Numbered from the stretch's first letter, positions 18,004 to 27,667 are shown. The stretch: DNA of 64,000 nt from JAEVLT01 sp050496765 (GCF_050496765.1 NZ_JBNWEO010000015.1:647799-711798), one strand, 5' to 3'. The notes: generated by a model from the letters alone, not told the origin. Program-made: numbers and translations.

Positions 18004-18602
18004 CCCTCCCCCCTATAAATCTCGTATTCTTCAACCGTATCAATATCAAGTAAACAAAGCCGATCCCTTAAACCGATCACTTTCCCTTGCTTTCTCCACT
18101 TTCCGCGAAGCAAACATCCTGCCCCACGGTCCCCCTCAAGCCGAAAAACATCCGCAACCATCTTGTTAGCCAAAAGCACCGGAGGCTGAAGCGCCGCAGC
18201 AACAAACGCACGATCCGACGATTCCCTAAATCCTTTAACAAGCCTGTTCAGCAGCAAACAATCCACAAACGGCTGATCCGCCAACATCACCACTACCGCA
18301 TCTGCCCCCATCACCATCGCTGCCTTTACCCCAGCCTTCAGCGAAGCACTCTGCCCCTCATCCGCCTTCTCACAGCACAAACATCCCCACCCCTTCTTTT
18401 TGGAAAAAGGAGCAAGCCACTGAAGCCCATCGCCCTTGCGGGTGACTGCGATGATCCAATCCAATTCGGATTCAATTGCCGCCCGAAGTCCCCAGCTCCC
18501 TAAACAAAGTTCGCCAAAAGGAAGCTCCAGTTTGTTTTGACCCATCCGCCTGCTTCTGCCTGCACCAAGATACACGCCAATAATACGGGGACTATTCATC
18601 AA
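17988..18602 (-). CDS. pucB: Molybdenum cofactor nucleotidyltransferase (MocA/PucB)
   Basis: The 204-residue protein is a nucleotidyltransferase of the MobA/MocA type. YLGAGRSRRMGQNKL at residues 11-25 is the nucleotide-binding loop, and VVMLADQPFV (about residue 100) carries the metal-binding Asp. In the puc system it is thought to prepare the cytosine dinucleotide or related form of molybdopterin for the dehydrogenase. Its position between the XdhC-type chaperone and the large subunit supports this. Start ATG is at 18602, with a second ATG one codon later. Confidence 0.88.
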   Translation of the reverse strand: MMNSPRIIGVYLGAGRSRRMGQNKLELPFGELCLGSWGLRAAIESELDWIIAVTRKGDGLQWLAPFSKKKGWGCLCCEKADEGQSASLKAGVKAAMVMGADAVVVMLADQPFVDCLLLNRLVKGFRESSDRAFVAAALQPPVLLANKMVADVFRLEGDRGAGCLLRGKWRKQGKVIGLRDRLCLLDIDTVEEYEIYRGEGWMCE

Positions 18603-18688
18603 CTCATCCTTTCCAATCAGAATCGTCTGCCAAATGGGGTTTTAGGATAAACTATTCGCCAATCTTCCATCAATTTAACTATATATCC

Positions 18689-19687
18689 TTATCGGACGTT
18701 TAGTTTGTTCCGTGATGGGCTGCGGCACTCGGCAATTAATTGGGCAACAATGCTGACAGCGATTTCCTCTGCACCGACAGCCCCGATCGAAAGACCGGCC
18801 GGAGTATAGACCGGCAGCGGAATCTCTTCTTGGCGCAGTAACCGTCTTGTTCTCTCTTTTGATCCGAGCACACCGATATAGCTCACGTTTTCAGCTAAAA
18901 TCCAATCTAAAAGCTCTCGATCCCGTTGAAAATCATGCGTCATAATCACAACACGATCGTCATGGGCGAATGAAAGCAATCGCATTAGCTTTCTTGGAAA
19001 TCCTAGCAGCAGCTGATGCGCATCAGGAAAGTTTTTTTTCGTACAAAGGGCTTCCCGCCAATCGCAAACGACTACCTTGAAACCAGTTTTCACTGCAAGC
19101 GAAACAAGCGGTTGTGCATCCTGGCCGGCTCCAAAAACAATCAATCTCGGTTTCGGTTTTACAAGACATTGAAAAATGGAAGTACCCGGAATTATGCCGC
19201 TTTTTTCTGCTGTTTCCTCAATAAAGGGAACGTCTCCTTGCCACCAGCCAAATGGCTCACCCTCAAAAGGAACGAATAAATATTCAATCTCAGACTCAAT
19301 CTTTTTCAACAGAACAACAGGAATATGGTCATCAAGTAATTTCTTCACTTTCGCAAAATCTGCAGCCAGTTTGTCATCTACTGGTTCCAATAGGACGGTA
19401 ACGATGCCGTTACAGCCCGATCCACGCCCCCACCCCTCATCCGACTCACTCCTTAAATCATACTGAACCGTAATCGCCTGTCCGCTTACCCATACATCAT
19501 CGGTTCTAATTGCCAAATCTTCCTCTAAACATCCACCACTGATTACTCCAAGACGATCGCCATTTTCCAAAAAAAGCATCGATGCCCCCGCTTTTTTATA
19601 CGAAGACCCTTCTGTTTCAATAATGGTTGCTAGAACTTTTTTCCCAGACATTACAATACCATCTAATATAAGGTGAATATCGTCCAT
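18689..19687 (-). CDS. pucA: XdhC/CoxI family maturation factor
   Basis: The 332-residue protein is the XdhC-type chaperone that binds the molybdenum cofactor, helps its sulfuration and inserts it into the large subunit. It has the N-terminal XdhC domain (ATIIETEGSSYKKAGASM, GGCLEEDL) and a C-terminal Rossmann domain (LIVFGAGQDAQPLVSLA). I chose ATG 19687, which follows GGGGGTGTG; codons further upstream lack a site. It is first in the operon, 86 bp before pucB, giving the gene order A-B-D-C-E rather than the A-B-C-D-E of B. subtilis. Confidence 0.9.
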   Translation of the reverse strand: MDDIHLILDGIVMSGKKVLATIIETEGSSYKKAGASMLFLENGDRLGVISGGCLEEDLAIRTDDVWVSGQAITVQYDLRSESDEGWGRGSGCNGIVTVLLEPVDDKLAADFAKVKKLLDDHIPVVLLKKIESEIEYLFVPFEGEPFGWWQGDVPFIEETAEKSGIIPGTSIFQCLVKPKPRLIVFGAGQDAQPLVSLAVKTGFKVVVCDWREALCTKKNFPDAHQLLLGFPRKLMRLLSFAHDDRVVIMTHDFQRDRELLDWILAENVSYIGVLGSKERTRRLLRQEEIPLPVYTPAGLSIGAVGAEEIAVSIVAQLIAECRSPSRNKLNVR

Positions 19688-19820
19688 CACACACCCCCAC
19701 ATATGCAAAAAAGCATCTAAAATATGTATATTCAAACTGAAACAATTCCTAGAATTTATAATTTTTAGGGCCAAGCGTTCATATGGTTAAATAGAATCTT
19801 TTTTTAAAGGAGCGTATAGG

Positions 19821-21359
19821 ATGCAGCTAACAAAATATATAGATCCGCTACCGATCCCGCCAGTCTTGAAACCATTGTCAAAAAATGGTGAAGCGGCCTA
19901 TTACGAAGTTTCAATGAAACAGTCGTTGCAATCCCTTCACAGCGAACTGCCAGCATCCACGATTTGGGGATTTGAAGGAATGTATCCCGGGCCAACAATT
20001 GAAGTCCATTCAGGGGAAAAAATTTATGTTAAATGGAAAAATGACCTTCCTAAAGAACATTTTTTGCCAATCGATCATACTGTCCATGGTGCTGATTCTG
20101 TGACACCGGATGTCCGCACGGTCGTTCATTTGCACGGGGGGCGGACCGAAGCTGCCAGCGATGGCTATCCCGATGCCTGGTTTACAAAAGACTTTGCAGT
20201 AAAAGGGCCTTTTTTTCAAAAAGAAATTTACGAATATCAAAATGGACAAAGCTCTCGTTGTCTCTGGTATCATGACCACGCGATCGGGCTTACCCGGTTA
20301 AATATCTACGCGGGGCTTGCCGGATTTTATATTATTCGTGATCAGCATGAACGTCTGTTGAATTTGCCTGAAGGCGAATATGAGATTCCGCTGATGATTC
20401 AAGATCGATCGTTTCATGAAGATGGATCGCTTTTTTACCCAGATCAACCCGAAGAACCCGTTCCGGGAATCAATCCATCGATTATCCCATCTTTTTTTGG
20501 CGACACGATTTTGGTCAATGGCAAGATATGGCCGTATTTGGAGGTCGAACCGCAGAAATACCGCTTTCGCATTTTGAATGCAGCAAATGCCCGCTTCTTT
20601 CAGTTAACTCTTGATTCGGGTCAGGTGTTTTATCAAATTGGAACAGATAGCGGCTTTTTGGAGCGGCCGATCGGGGTGAAGAGCCTGCTGCTGGCTCCTG
20701 CTGAGCGGGTCGATGTGATTCTCGATTTTAGCCACCATGCGGGAAAAACAATTGTGATGAAAAATAATGCGCCAACCCATTATCCGGCTGGAGAATCTGT
20801 CGATGTTGATACAACCGGAAGCGTGATGCAGTTTCGAGTAACAAAGCCGCTTACTGTGCCGGACACCAGCATCATTCCTGCCTATCTTGGGCCGATTTAT
20901 TGGATTCCTGAACGTGATGCAGTTCGTGAACGGTTTTTGGAATTAAGCGAGGAAAAAGACCGATATGGCAGATCATTTTTCTTGTTGGATAAACGAACAT
21001 GGGATGACCCGATCAGCGAGGAACCATTTGTAGGAACAACGGAAATCTGGAGCTTTGTCAATACGAATCATGACAACCATCCGATTCATTTGCATTTAGT
21101 GCAGTTTCAAATCCTTGATCGCCGTCCGTTTGATGTTAAATTTTTTAAAAATACGAGACAAGTGCGCTATACAGGTGCACCGCTTCCACCTGAGCCGCAG
21201 GAACGCGGTTGGAAAGATACTGTCAGATGCCCGGAGCAATATGTCACCCGGGTCATCGTCCCGTTTTATCCGTTTACGGGCCAATATGTATGGCATTGTC
21301 ATATGCTTGAACATGAGGACTATGAGATGATGCGGCCGTACAAGGTTTTACCAAGGTAA
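19821..21359 (+). CDS. cotA: Spore coat multicopper oxidase (CotA laccase)
   Basis: The 512-residue laccase oxidises phenolic compounds or bilirubin and reduces oxygen to water; in B. subtilis it gives the spore its brown pigment. All copper ligands are visible: HLHGG (His103, His105), WYHDHA (His151, His153), HPIHLH (His420, 423, 425), and HCHMLEHEDYEMM, where Cys493 and His498 hold the type 1 copper with Met503 as axial ligand. Length and the position of each motif match CotA to within one residue. There is no signal peptide, as expected for a mother-cell product. ATG follows AAAGGAG. A CATA-containing sequence at 19780 could be part of a sigma-K promoter, but is not convincing. Confidence 0.95.
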   Translation: MQLTKYIDPLPIPPVLKPLSKNGEAAYYEVSMKQSLQSLHSELPASTIWGFEGMYPGPTIEVHSGEKIYVKWKNDLPKEHFLPIDHTVHGADSVTPDVRTVVHLHGGRTEAASDGYPDAWFTKDFAVKGPFFQKEIYEYQNGQSSRCLWYHDHAIGLTRLNIYAGLAGFYIIRDQHERLLNLPEGEYEIPLMIQDRSFHEDGSLFYPDQPEEPVPGINPSIIPSFFGDTILVNGKIWPYLEVEPQKYRFRILNAANARFFQLTLDSGQVFYQIGTDSGFLERPIGVKSLLLAPAERVDVILDFSHHAGKTIVMKNNAPTHYPAGESVDVDTTGSVMQFRVTKPLTVPDTSIIPAYLGPIYWIPERDAVRERFLELSEEKDRYGRSFFLLDKRTWDDPISEEPFVGTTEIWSFVNTNHDNHPIHLHLVQFQILDRRPFDVKFFKNTRQVRYTGAPLPPEPQERGWKDTVRCPEQYVTRVIVPFYPFTGQYVWHCHMLEHEDYEMMRPYKVLPR

Positions 21360-21381
21360 CAAGCGATTTTAGCCTATGCAG

Positions 21382-22484
21382 TTACAGATTCGATTGGCTT
21401 GAACGGTTGATTTTCCGAAGCAATTGTTCCGTCTCAACCATAAGGGCAATGTGATATTGCTCCTGCCGGCATCCCGGCGGAATGACAACAGTCCATTTCT
21501 CCCCTGGTACAGCTTGATCGGCCGGGGGTTCTTTTTCTCTAAAAAAAGGGATAAGTGCCCTTACTTGATCCGCCCAAAGTAATTGTTCAGCCGGACTGAT
21601 GGTTCCTTCTTTTCCCCAAGCCATAAACAAACCCACCGCCGAAGAGAGATACACATACCCTTGATTTAAACTGTACATTCGCTGTTGATAGTCCTTTAGC
21701 TGGCTTTGGCTCTTTCGGCTGAATGGATTGAAGTCAAGACTATCAGAAGCTTCTTTGATAAATTCCTTTGTTTGATGGAGGTCGCCCAATAGTTTTTTGA
21801 TCTCGAGCTGTAGCAGGTAGCCTGCTTTTTTTCCAAACCGTTTTGAAGCCAATCAGCCGTCTGCAAAAAGGCTGCTGTTAAATGTCTTGAATAATGCTGG
21901 AAACTTTGTTCTGCCTGTTTCGTAAAATTCGGCGGATATAGGAACATATTAACCAAAACTGCGATCATCGCACCAATAAGGGTATCGCGAAACCGGTCAT
22001 AAAAATAGGTACCCGATTTCAGGCCGATGACAAAAACAAGCAGAATGGTGAGTGCTGCCTGATGTATCGCTGTCTCGTCACGTTTCAGCCATTTAACGAG
22101 AAAACTGCCGATTAAGATCAACAAGCCGATGGTCCAAGCATTTACGGATAAATAAGGGGCTGTTGCAACCGTCACGCTAATGCCAATGATCGTTCCAGCC
22201 ATTCGATGAAAGGAAAAACGAATAGAATTCTTCACAGTTGTTTGCACACAGAGAATAACAGAAATCGGCGCCAAAAAAGGATGATTTGATCCCATCCATT
22301 TTGCGATTTCCCATGAGACAGCTGAGGCAACCGCCATTTTCCAAATCAACCCGACTTTATTTTCCATTCGTTTCTTGGATGGTTTCACATTAGAGTCTCT
22401 CCATTCCTGAAAATTTGTTCGCATGTTCAAAATTCGAGCATTTTTTAGAATTCCTCCCTGCCAGTTTCTTATGCCGTTTTTCAT
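21382..22484 (-). pseudogene. Aromatic acid exporter family protein, frameshifted
   Basis: Two minus-strand frames make one ArAE/FUSC-type exporter. The first (22484 to about 21830) has the N-terminal membrane domain with about six segments (SNHPFLAPISVILCVQTTVK, GTYFYDRFRDTLIGAMIAV). The second (to 21382) carries the soluble C-terminal domain (LQLEIKKLLGDLHQTKEF). They join if one A is added to the A7 run (T7 on the plus strand at 21826-21832): WLQNGLEKK then continues into AGYLLQ. As it stands the protein stops soon after the lesion. The start is unclear; ATG 22484 has a weak site, and MENKVGLIW at residue 41 is an alternative. A sequencing error is possible. Confidence 0.75.
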
Positions 22485-22547
22485 ACTTCAGAAACATTTT
22501 TCCTTTATAATGGAGACAAAAAGAAGGACAAGGGGTATCCAATTCAG

Positions 22548-23249
22548 ATGAAAGAAGATTTTACGATCCTTGTGGTAGATGATGATCTTTATATCAATGA
22601 AATGATTCATCTTTATTTAAAAAATAAAGGCTTCCGTACAACAGCAGCTTTTACGGGAAAAGAAGCATTGGAAAAATGGCAAAAAGAAGGTGCCCATCTC
22701 ATTATTTTAGATATCATGCTGCCGGATTTAAATGGCTGGGAGGTTTGCAAAGAGGTGCGAAAGACAAGCCAAATCCCGATTTTAATGCTGACGGCAAAAG
22801 GGGAAAGCGAAGACAAATTAAAAGGGTTTGAAATCGGCGCGGACGATTATCTAGTCAAGCCCTTTGACCCGAATGAAATGGTTGCCCGTGTACAATCATT
22901 GCTCAAAAGGGCCTACCTCATCCCCCCACCTGACAACCATTCGCTATTTCAATTTGGCCGTTTAAAAATCGATCCGGCGGGCCGGTCGGTGACAATCGAA
23001 AACATCCAAGTGGAGCTAACCCCGCGCGAGTACAAGCTGCTTTTGATTTTATGCCAGCATCCTAATCAAGTTCTTGCGAGACAGCAGCTTCTTGACCAAG
23101 TATGGGGAGAAGATTTCCTGGGCGAGGACCGGGTCGTTGATGTGTTTGTTACCCGCCTGCGTGCAAAGCTTGCTTCCGGAATGGATGGGTGGCGAATTGA
23201 AACAATCCGCGGCATTGGCTATAAATTTAAGGTGGAAAAAACGTTATGA
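22548..23249 (+). CDS. OmpR-family response regulator
   Basis: The 233-residue regulator has a receiver domain with the acidic pocket Asp11-13 (VVDDD), the phosphorylated Asp55 (LIILDIMLPD) and the conserved Lys in LMLTAKGESEDK, followed by an OmpR-type winged helix (LTPREYKLLLIL, VDVFVTRLRAKL, TIRGIGYKF). A TATAAT element lies at 22506-22511. It overlaps the kinase gene by 4 bp. The regulated genes cannot be told; the divergent, frameshifted aromatic exporter starts within 70 bp and is a candidate target. Confidence 0.92.
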   Translation: MKEDFTILVVDDDLYINEMIHLYLKNKGFRTTAAFTGKEALEKWQKEGAHLIILDIMLPDLNGWEVCKEVRKTSQIPILMLTAKGESEDKLKGFEIGADDYLVKPFDPNEMVARVQSLLKRAYLIPPPDNHSLFQFGRLKIDPAGRSVTIENIQVELTPREYKLLLILCQHPNQVLARQQLLDQVWGEDFLGEDRVVDVFVTRLRAKLASGMDGWRIETIRGIGYKFKVEKTL

Positions 23250-24673
23250 AATCGATTTTTCAAAAACTCTTAACCTATTATCTCGGTGCAACGTTGATTG
23301 GCTTCATTTTATTTGCGTTTGTCATCAATTATTTCCTTCATGATTTTCTTTTTCAAAAAAAAGAAGATGCCTTGTTCCAAAAAGCAGAGCAATTGACAAC
23401 ACTAATAGAACAAAGCGGCGATCCAAGCAAGGATACTTTTTATAAAGCAACCGTACTCAACAATAAAAAAATAGAAAACATCAAAATGCACCTATTTCTT
23501 CTTGATGAAGACAGACCAAATAATCTCGCAAATTTTAAAAAGAATCTTTTAAGAAAGAGTGATGCATTCGACCCAACTATTGTTAATCAAGTCCTCTCCG
23601 GAAAAAAGGTGAAACAAATCGGCCAGCTGCAAAAAGCGGCCGATAAAGCGCTGATCATGGCTGGAGTGCCGGTGAAAGAAAATGGTGCAGTTGTTGGCGC
23701 ATTGTTTTTAACCACCCCGGTAAAAGAAATCCCAACTGATCAAGTCTCCAAACTAATTCTGTTCGCCTTCTTCATTATTGCCATTCCGGCAATTGCGGTT
23801 TTATATTGGATTTCCCGGAGGATCTCAAAACCGCTAATTGTTATGAACCAATCCGCCCACTTAATTGGCGAAGGACAATTTCAGCAGCGCATTAAGGCAA
23901 CGGGGAAAGATGAAGTAGGGCAGTTGGCAGTCACGTTCAACCAAATGGCAGAGCAGCTCGAGAAGCTTGAAAAAATGCGCAAGGATTTGATCATGAATGT
24001 GTCCCATGAATTGCGGACACCGCTCACCTCTGTTCGCGGCTTTATCCAAGGAATGCTTGAAGGCGTCATTCCCTTTGATCAGCAGGAACGTTATTTGCAA
24101 ATTTGTTATTCTGAGATTGCGCGGCTTAGCAAACTATTAAATACAATGCTCGATTTATCAGCGATTGAAACCGGAAAAGTGAAACTCCAGCATACAACTG
24201 TTTCGGTTGTTCCCATCATTGAAAAAGTGGCTAGTACGATTCAGCCCCGCCTCGAGGTAAAACAAATCTCTTTTCGGATGGAAGTACAGGGATTAAAAAC
24301 GGCAGCCATTTGGGGAGATGCCGAAAGGATCCAGCAAATTTTTTTCAATTTACTTGACAATGCGATCCGACATACTCCTATCGGCGGTTTGATTTCGGTT
24401 TGTGTAAAAAGTAGTGAGGAAACCGTTGAAGTTCGCATAGCCGATACAGGCAGCGGCATTCACCCTGACCATCTGCCACATATTTGGGAACAATTTTACA
24501 CAGAAGATGTGTCGCGTCAGTCTCACCGGGAGAGAAGCGGCCTTGGGCTTACCATCACAAAGCAGCTAGTTGAACGAATGGATGGAAAAATTACAGTCGA
24601 ATCAAACATTGGAAAAGGTACCAGTTTCACATTGCTATTTCCTTTACTGCAGGATTGCCAGAGTAAAAGTTAG
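23246..24673 (+). CDS. Sensor histidine kinase
   Basis: The 475-residue membrane kinase is the partner of the preceding regulator. Two membrane segments (about residues 9-31 and 167-189) flank an extracytoplasmic sensor domain of about 135 residues. They are followed by a HAMP linker, the phospho-acceptor helix with His254 (NVSHELRTPLTSV), and an ATPase domain with N (FFNLLDNAIRHTP), G1 (IADTGSGIHPDH) and G2 (RSGLGLTI) boxes. ATGA overlap with the regulator indicates coupled translation. The signal is unknown. Confidence 0.92.
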   Translation: MKSIFQKLLTYYLGATLIGFILFAFVINYFLHDFLFQKKEDALFQKAEQLTTLIEQSGDPSKDTFYKATVLNNKKIENIKMHLFLLDEDRPNNLANFKKNLLRKSDAFDPTIVNQVLSGKKVKQIGQLQKAADKALIMAGVPVKENGAVVGALFLTTPVKEIPTDQVSKLILFAFFIIAIPAIAVLYWISRRISKPLIVMNQSAHLIGEGQFQQRIKATGKDEVGQLAVTFNQMAEQLEKLEKMRKDLIMNVSHELRTPLTSVRGFIQGMLEGVIPFDQQERYLQICYSEIARLSKLLNTMLDLSAIETGKVKLQHTTVSVVPIIEKVASTIQPRLEVKQISFRMEVQGLKTAAIWGDAERIQQIFFNLLDNAIRHTPIGGLISVCVKSSEETVEVRIADTGSGIHPDHLPHIWEQFYTEDVSRQSHRERSGLGLTITKQLVERMDGKITVESNIGKGTSFTLLFPLLQDCQSKS

Positions 24674-24683
24674 AGAAATCAAA

Positions 24684-24725
24684 CGGAAAAGATGCTTCAC
24701 CCCTTTTCCGCTTACACCTTTTTTG
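24684..24725 (+). terminator. Probable terminator after the two-component system
   Basis: CGGAAAAG at 24684-24691 pairs with CTTTTCCG at 24703-24710, and six T residues follow after a gap of about 8 nt. The gap makes it a weak rho-independent terminator. Confidence 0.45.
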
Positions 24726-24883
24726 GAATGGAAAAAAACAGATTTTATCGTATCTATCAGCAAACCATATTTTAGTCCCTTTATCCTAAAAGTTCTTCAA
24801 TTTTACAAAAAAAATGATCCTTTTCTTTGCTATTATAAAATAAATAGAGATTACGATTTAAGTACAGGAGGAATTTAGACATA

Positions 24884-26578
24884 ATGATTTCTTTGTATCA
24901 TCGAATGAGTAAGGCGTTTTCGGAACAAACAACACTGCTTATTTACGCAGCCATTATCGGGGTCGGAGGCGGATATGGTGCTGTCGGATTTAGGTGGTTA
25001 ATCAATCAATTTACCTATTTATTTTTTCACCGCACACAGACCGAACTTGCTTCCTACCACGGTGTCCGGACTCTGTTTGTACCAATTATTGGCGGTTTGA
25101 TGGTCGGATTGCTGGTTCACTTTTTTGCTAGGGAAGCAAAAGGCCACGGCGTTCCTGAGGTTATGTATGCGATAACTGAGAAAAAAGGTGTGATCCGGCC
25201 AAGAATCGTTGTGTTTAAAGCAGTTGCCTCAGCTATTTCAATTGGATCCGGCGGCTCAGTAGGAAGGGAAGGTCCGATTGTTCAAATTGGTTCTGCTTGG
25301 GGCTCCACTTTTGGGCGGTTATTAGGCATTCGGGAGCAAAATTTAAAAATTCTTGTTGCCTGCGGGGCTGCTGCAGGGATTGCAGCTACATTTAACGCCC
25401 CTATCGGTGGAGCGCTTTTTGCTTTCGAAGTTATTTTAGGAAACTTTTCACGAACAAATGTCAGTGCCATTGTTATTTCTTCTGTTCTTTCAGCAGCAAT
25501 TGGGCGTCTTTACTTTGGGAATATGGCTTCCTTCCCTATTCCTAATTATCATGTTTCAGGAATTATCATCTTATTGTTTTTTGCCATTCTTGGCATTGTT
25601 GGTGGTTTATACGGGGCTGTCTATGCAAAAGTTTTACTCTTTTTTGAAAATTTATGGGATAAAATGAATTCTCTCCCCGAATGGCTAAAACCGGCATTTG
25701 GCGGGATCATTATTGGTGCTGTCGGTTTCTTTTTCCCACAAGTTCTCGGAGTGGGTTATCCATCGATTGAAAAAGCATTAGTCAATCATATTGATTTAAA
25801 TATGCTTGTCGTTTTATTAATTTTAAAATTATTTTTAACTTCCATAACGATCGCCTCAGGAGGTTCGGGAGGTGTTTTTGCTCCTGGTTTATTCATGGGA
25901 GCAATGCTTGGGGGCGCAGTCGGCATCATTTTTCAAAACCTTTTTCCTGGAATGGATATAAGTGAAGGTGTTTTTGCAGCAGTTGGAATGGCTACTGTTT
26001 TTGCTGGTTCTGCACATGCGCCGATCACTGCAATGGTCATGTTATTTGAAATGACCGGCAATTATCAGCTTATTTTGCCGCTAATGCTGGCCACAGTCAT
26101 TGCAACGACCGTTTCAATGAAATTAAGCAGGGAAAGTATTTATACAATGAAATTAATGAGGCGCGGGTTTGACATTATTCGCAAGCGCGCAACTGACCGC
26201 CTTTCTTCTATTCTTGTGGGAGAAGCGATTCACCCTGAAAAGCTAACTCTTCAAGCAACGATTACTTTAGAAGAAGCTTACGTAAAATTTGAAAATAGTG
26301 CAGAATGGTTTGCCACAGTTCGGGATAAGGAGGGAAAATTGTTAGGGAGTGTTTCCCGGGCACAAGTATTGGAAGAACTTCAGCACCAACATGGCGGCAA
26401 TTTGATTACAAACATACTTCCAAAGAAAATGGGCCATGTATCATCGAATGCTACTTTAAGTGAAGCCAGCCAAATCATGAATCAACTTGGAATCAACTAT
26501 TTGTTAGTTGATGATGAGACGAAAAATTCAATAGGTGTAATTGGAAGTTCCGATATTATTAGATGCTATAAGGAATAA
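24884..26578 (+). CDS. ClC-family chloride transporter with CBS domains
   Basis: The 564-residue protein has the ClC membrane core (to about residue 425) and a C-terminal pair of CBS domains. The anion pore motifs are clear: GSGGSVGREGPIVQIG, with the gating Glu typical of Cl-/H+ exchangers, AAGIAATFNAPIGGALFAFE, and SGGSGGVFAPGLFMG. The CBS part includes LVGEAIHPEKLTLQ and INYLLVDDE, which may sense adenine nucleotides. ATG 24884 has an AGGAGG site. It stands alone and ends at a good terminator. A role in pH or chloride balance is inferred from the family. Confidence 0.92.
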   Translation: MISLYHRMSKAFSEQTTLLIYAAIIGVGGGYGAVGFRWLINQFTYLFFHRTQTELASYHGVRTLFVPIIGGLMVGLLVHFFAREAKGHGVPEVMYAITEKKGVIRPRIVVFKAVASAISIGSGGSVGREGPIVQIGSAWGSTFGRLLGIREQNLKILVACGAAAGIAATFNAPIGGALFAFEVILGNFSRTNVSAIVISSVLSAAIGRLYFGNMASFPIPNYHVSGIIILLFFAILGIVGGLYGAVYAKVLLFFENLWDKMNSLPEWLKPAFGGIIIGAVGFFFPQVLGVGYPSIEKALVNHIDLNMLVVLLILKLFLTSITIASGGSGGVFAPGLFMGAMLGGAVGIIFQNLFPGMDISEGVFAAVGMATVFAGSAHAPITAMVMLFEMTGNYQLILPLMLATVIATTVSMKLSRESIYTMKLMRRGFDIIRKRATDRLSSILVGEAIHPEKLTLQATITLEEAYVKFENSAEWFATVRDKEGKLLGSVSRAQVLEELQHQHGGNLITNILPKKMGHVSSNATLSEASQIMNQLGINYLLVDDETKNSIGVIGSSDIIRCYKE

Positions 26579-26579
26579 A

Positions 26580-26610
26580 CGACTAGTTTTTTGAAGCTAG
26601 TCGCTTTTTA
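26580..26610 (+). terminator. Rho-independent terminator after the ClC gene
   Basis: CGACTAG (26580-26586) pairs with CTAGTCG (26597-26603), followed by CTTTTTA. Confidence 0.85.
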
Positions 26611-26631
26611 TGCATGATTAAATAATCGAAC

Positions 26632-27042
26632 TTAACTGCCCCGTAGAACTTTCACAAATTGTAATATAATTGCGGCACCTTTGATTGGCGGTTCATTGCA
26701 GTTTAAAGTGAGCACCCCTTTTGAAACTTTGTATAATGCAGGGGGCTGCAGTACTCCATTTATAAAAAGATTATAATAAGAAACTTTTTGCGGATCGAGA
26801 ATGCCTGTTTTACCATAATCAAGAACTTCATCGTCGTCGATATAGATTAATTTCTTTCCATCCGAAACCGCATTGTAATGAAAGGTTTCTGTCTTTAGTA
26901 CCTCTTCCTTTTGCTTTTTTTCGGCGAGTATAAGTAATTCGATCAGCCACCTTGGCGGGCATAATTGCGGACATTGATGGCAATCAGCACAGCAAAGATC
27001 ATTGCGAATCCCGATCCTGGTCTTTCCTTCTTTCACCTTCAT
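26632..27042 (-). CDS. DUF4183 protein with N-terminal Cys cluster
   Basis: The 136-residue protein ends in a DUF4183 domain (about residues 50-132), recognised from TETFHYNAVSDGKKLIYI, LDPQKVSYYNLFINGVLQPP and the closing IKGAAIILQFV. Many spore-formers carry such proteins, often in the outer spore layers, but the domain has no established role. Ahead of it is a cysteine-rich stretch, CCADCHQCPQLCPP at residues 17-30, that could bind metal or crosslink. It is divergent from a second DUF4183 gene at 27240. Confidence 0.7.
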   Translation of the reverse strand: MKVKEGKTRIGIRNDLCCADCHQCPQLCPPRWLIELLILAEKKQKEEVLKTETFHYNAVSDGKKLIYIDDDEVLDYGKTGILDPQKVSYYNLFINGVLQPPALYKVSKGVLTLNCNEPPIKGAAIILQFVKVLRGS

Positions 27043-27189
27043 TTTCTGCTTACATCCTTTTTCATTATTTTATCGATACAAACGTAAAAAGGTGAAGCTT
27101 TCCATTCCATTTTTTACAAAATTGTGAACAATTATTGAAAATGTACTTTCGTGAGTGATACTTTTCCCATTCACTAAATTGGACAAATT

Positions 27190-27198
27190 CATACGTTA
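27190..27198 (+). promoter_or_regulatory. Possible sigma-K -10 element
   Basis: CATACGTTA fits the sigma-K -10 pattern CATANNNTA exactly and lies 42 bp before the DUF4183 gene. The -35 region (only CACT about 14 bp upstream) is poor, so the call is tentative. Confidence 0.3.
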
Positions 27199-27239
27199 AA
27201 TGGAGAACGATTAAATTTATTCAGAATGGAGGTTCAAGC

Positions 27240-27623
27240 ATGGCCTTACAGTTGATGAAATTGCTCATTACTGCTTCGACAACAACCAATGTGGTGCCAA
27301 GCCCGCAGAAATTTTTCTATGTAACAGCAGCTGAAACGGCAGCCGGAAGTACACTAACCGTCGATGCAGCATCGTTTTTCCAGGATGATGGTGCTGCGGC
27401 AACGGCACTGCCTGCACTTACTTCCAGCAACAGCTATTTCAATGTGTATATTAACGGTGTTTTGCAGCAGCAAGGAAACTCAACCTACACACCTGGTGCT
27501 ACCACTATCGGTTCACTTGCATTTGCCGTTCCTGCAGGAGGAAGTCCGATTTTGCAAAATACTTCTGTTGTGCTAGAAGTTGTAAACTATGCACCTGCTT
27601 CAACCACAACCGTTGCAACCTAG
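27240..27623 (+). CDS. DUF4183-like, Ala/Thr-rich small protein
   Basis: The 127-residue protein is rich in Ala, Ser and Thr and nearly free of charge. The central NSYFNVYINGVLQQQGNST matches the SYYNLFINGVLQ motif of the neighbouring DUF4183 gene, and the C-terminal strand TSVVLEVVNY corresponds to its IILQFV end, so the two are probably diverged relatives. No signal peptide or lipobox. GGAGG precedes the ATG. A structural role in the spore surface is a guess from the family and from the sigma-K-like element upstream. Confidence 0.65.
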   Translation: MALQLMKLLITASTTTNVVPSPQKFFYVTAAETAAGSTLTVDAASFFQDDGAAATALPALTSSNSYFNVYINGVLQQQGNSTYTPGATTIGSLAFAVPAGGSPILQNTSVVLEVVNYAPASTTTVAT

Positions 27624-27667
27624 ACAAAAAATACCCAGCAGATGACTAAAGGGAAATAAAACAATCG

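Noticed and set aside
19780..19789. Sigma-K promoter for cotA
   Set aside because: CATATGGTTA has the wrong spacing for CATANNNTA and no good -35 element was found.
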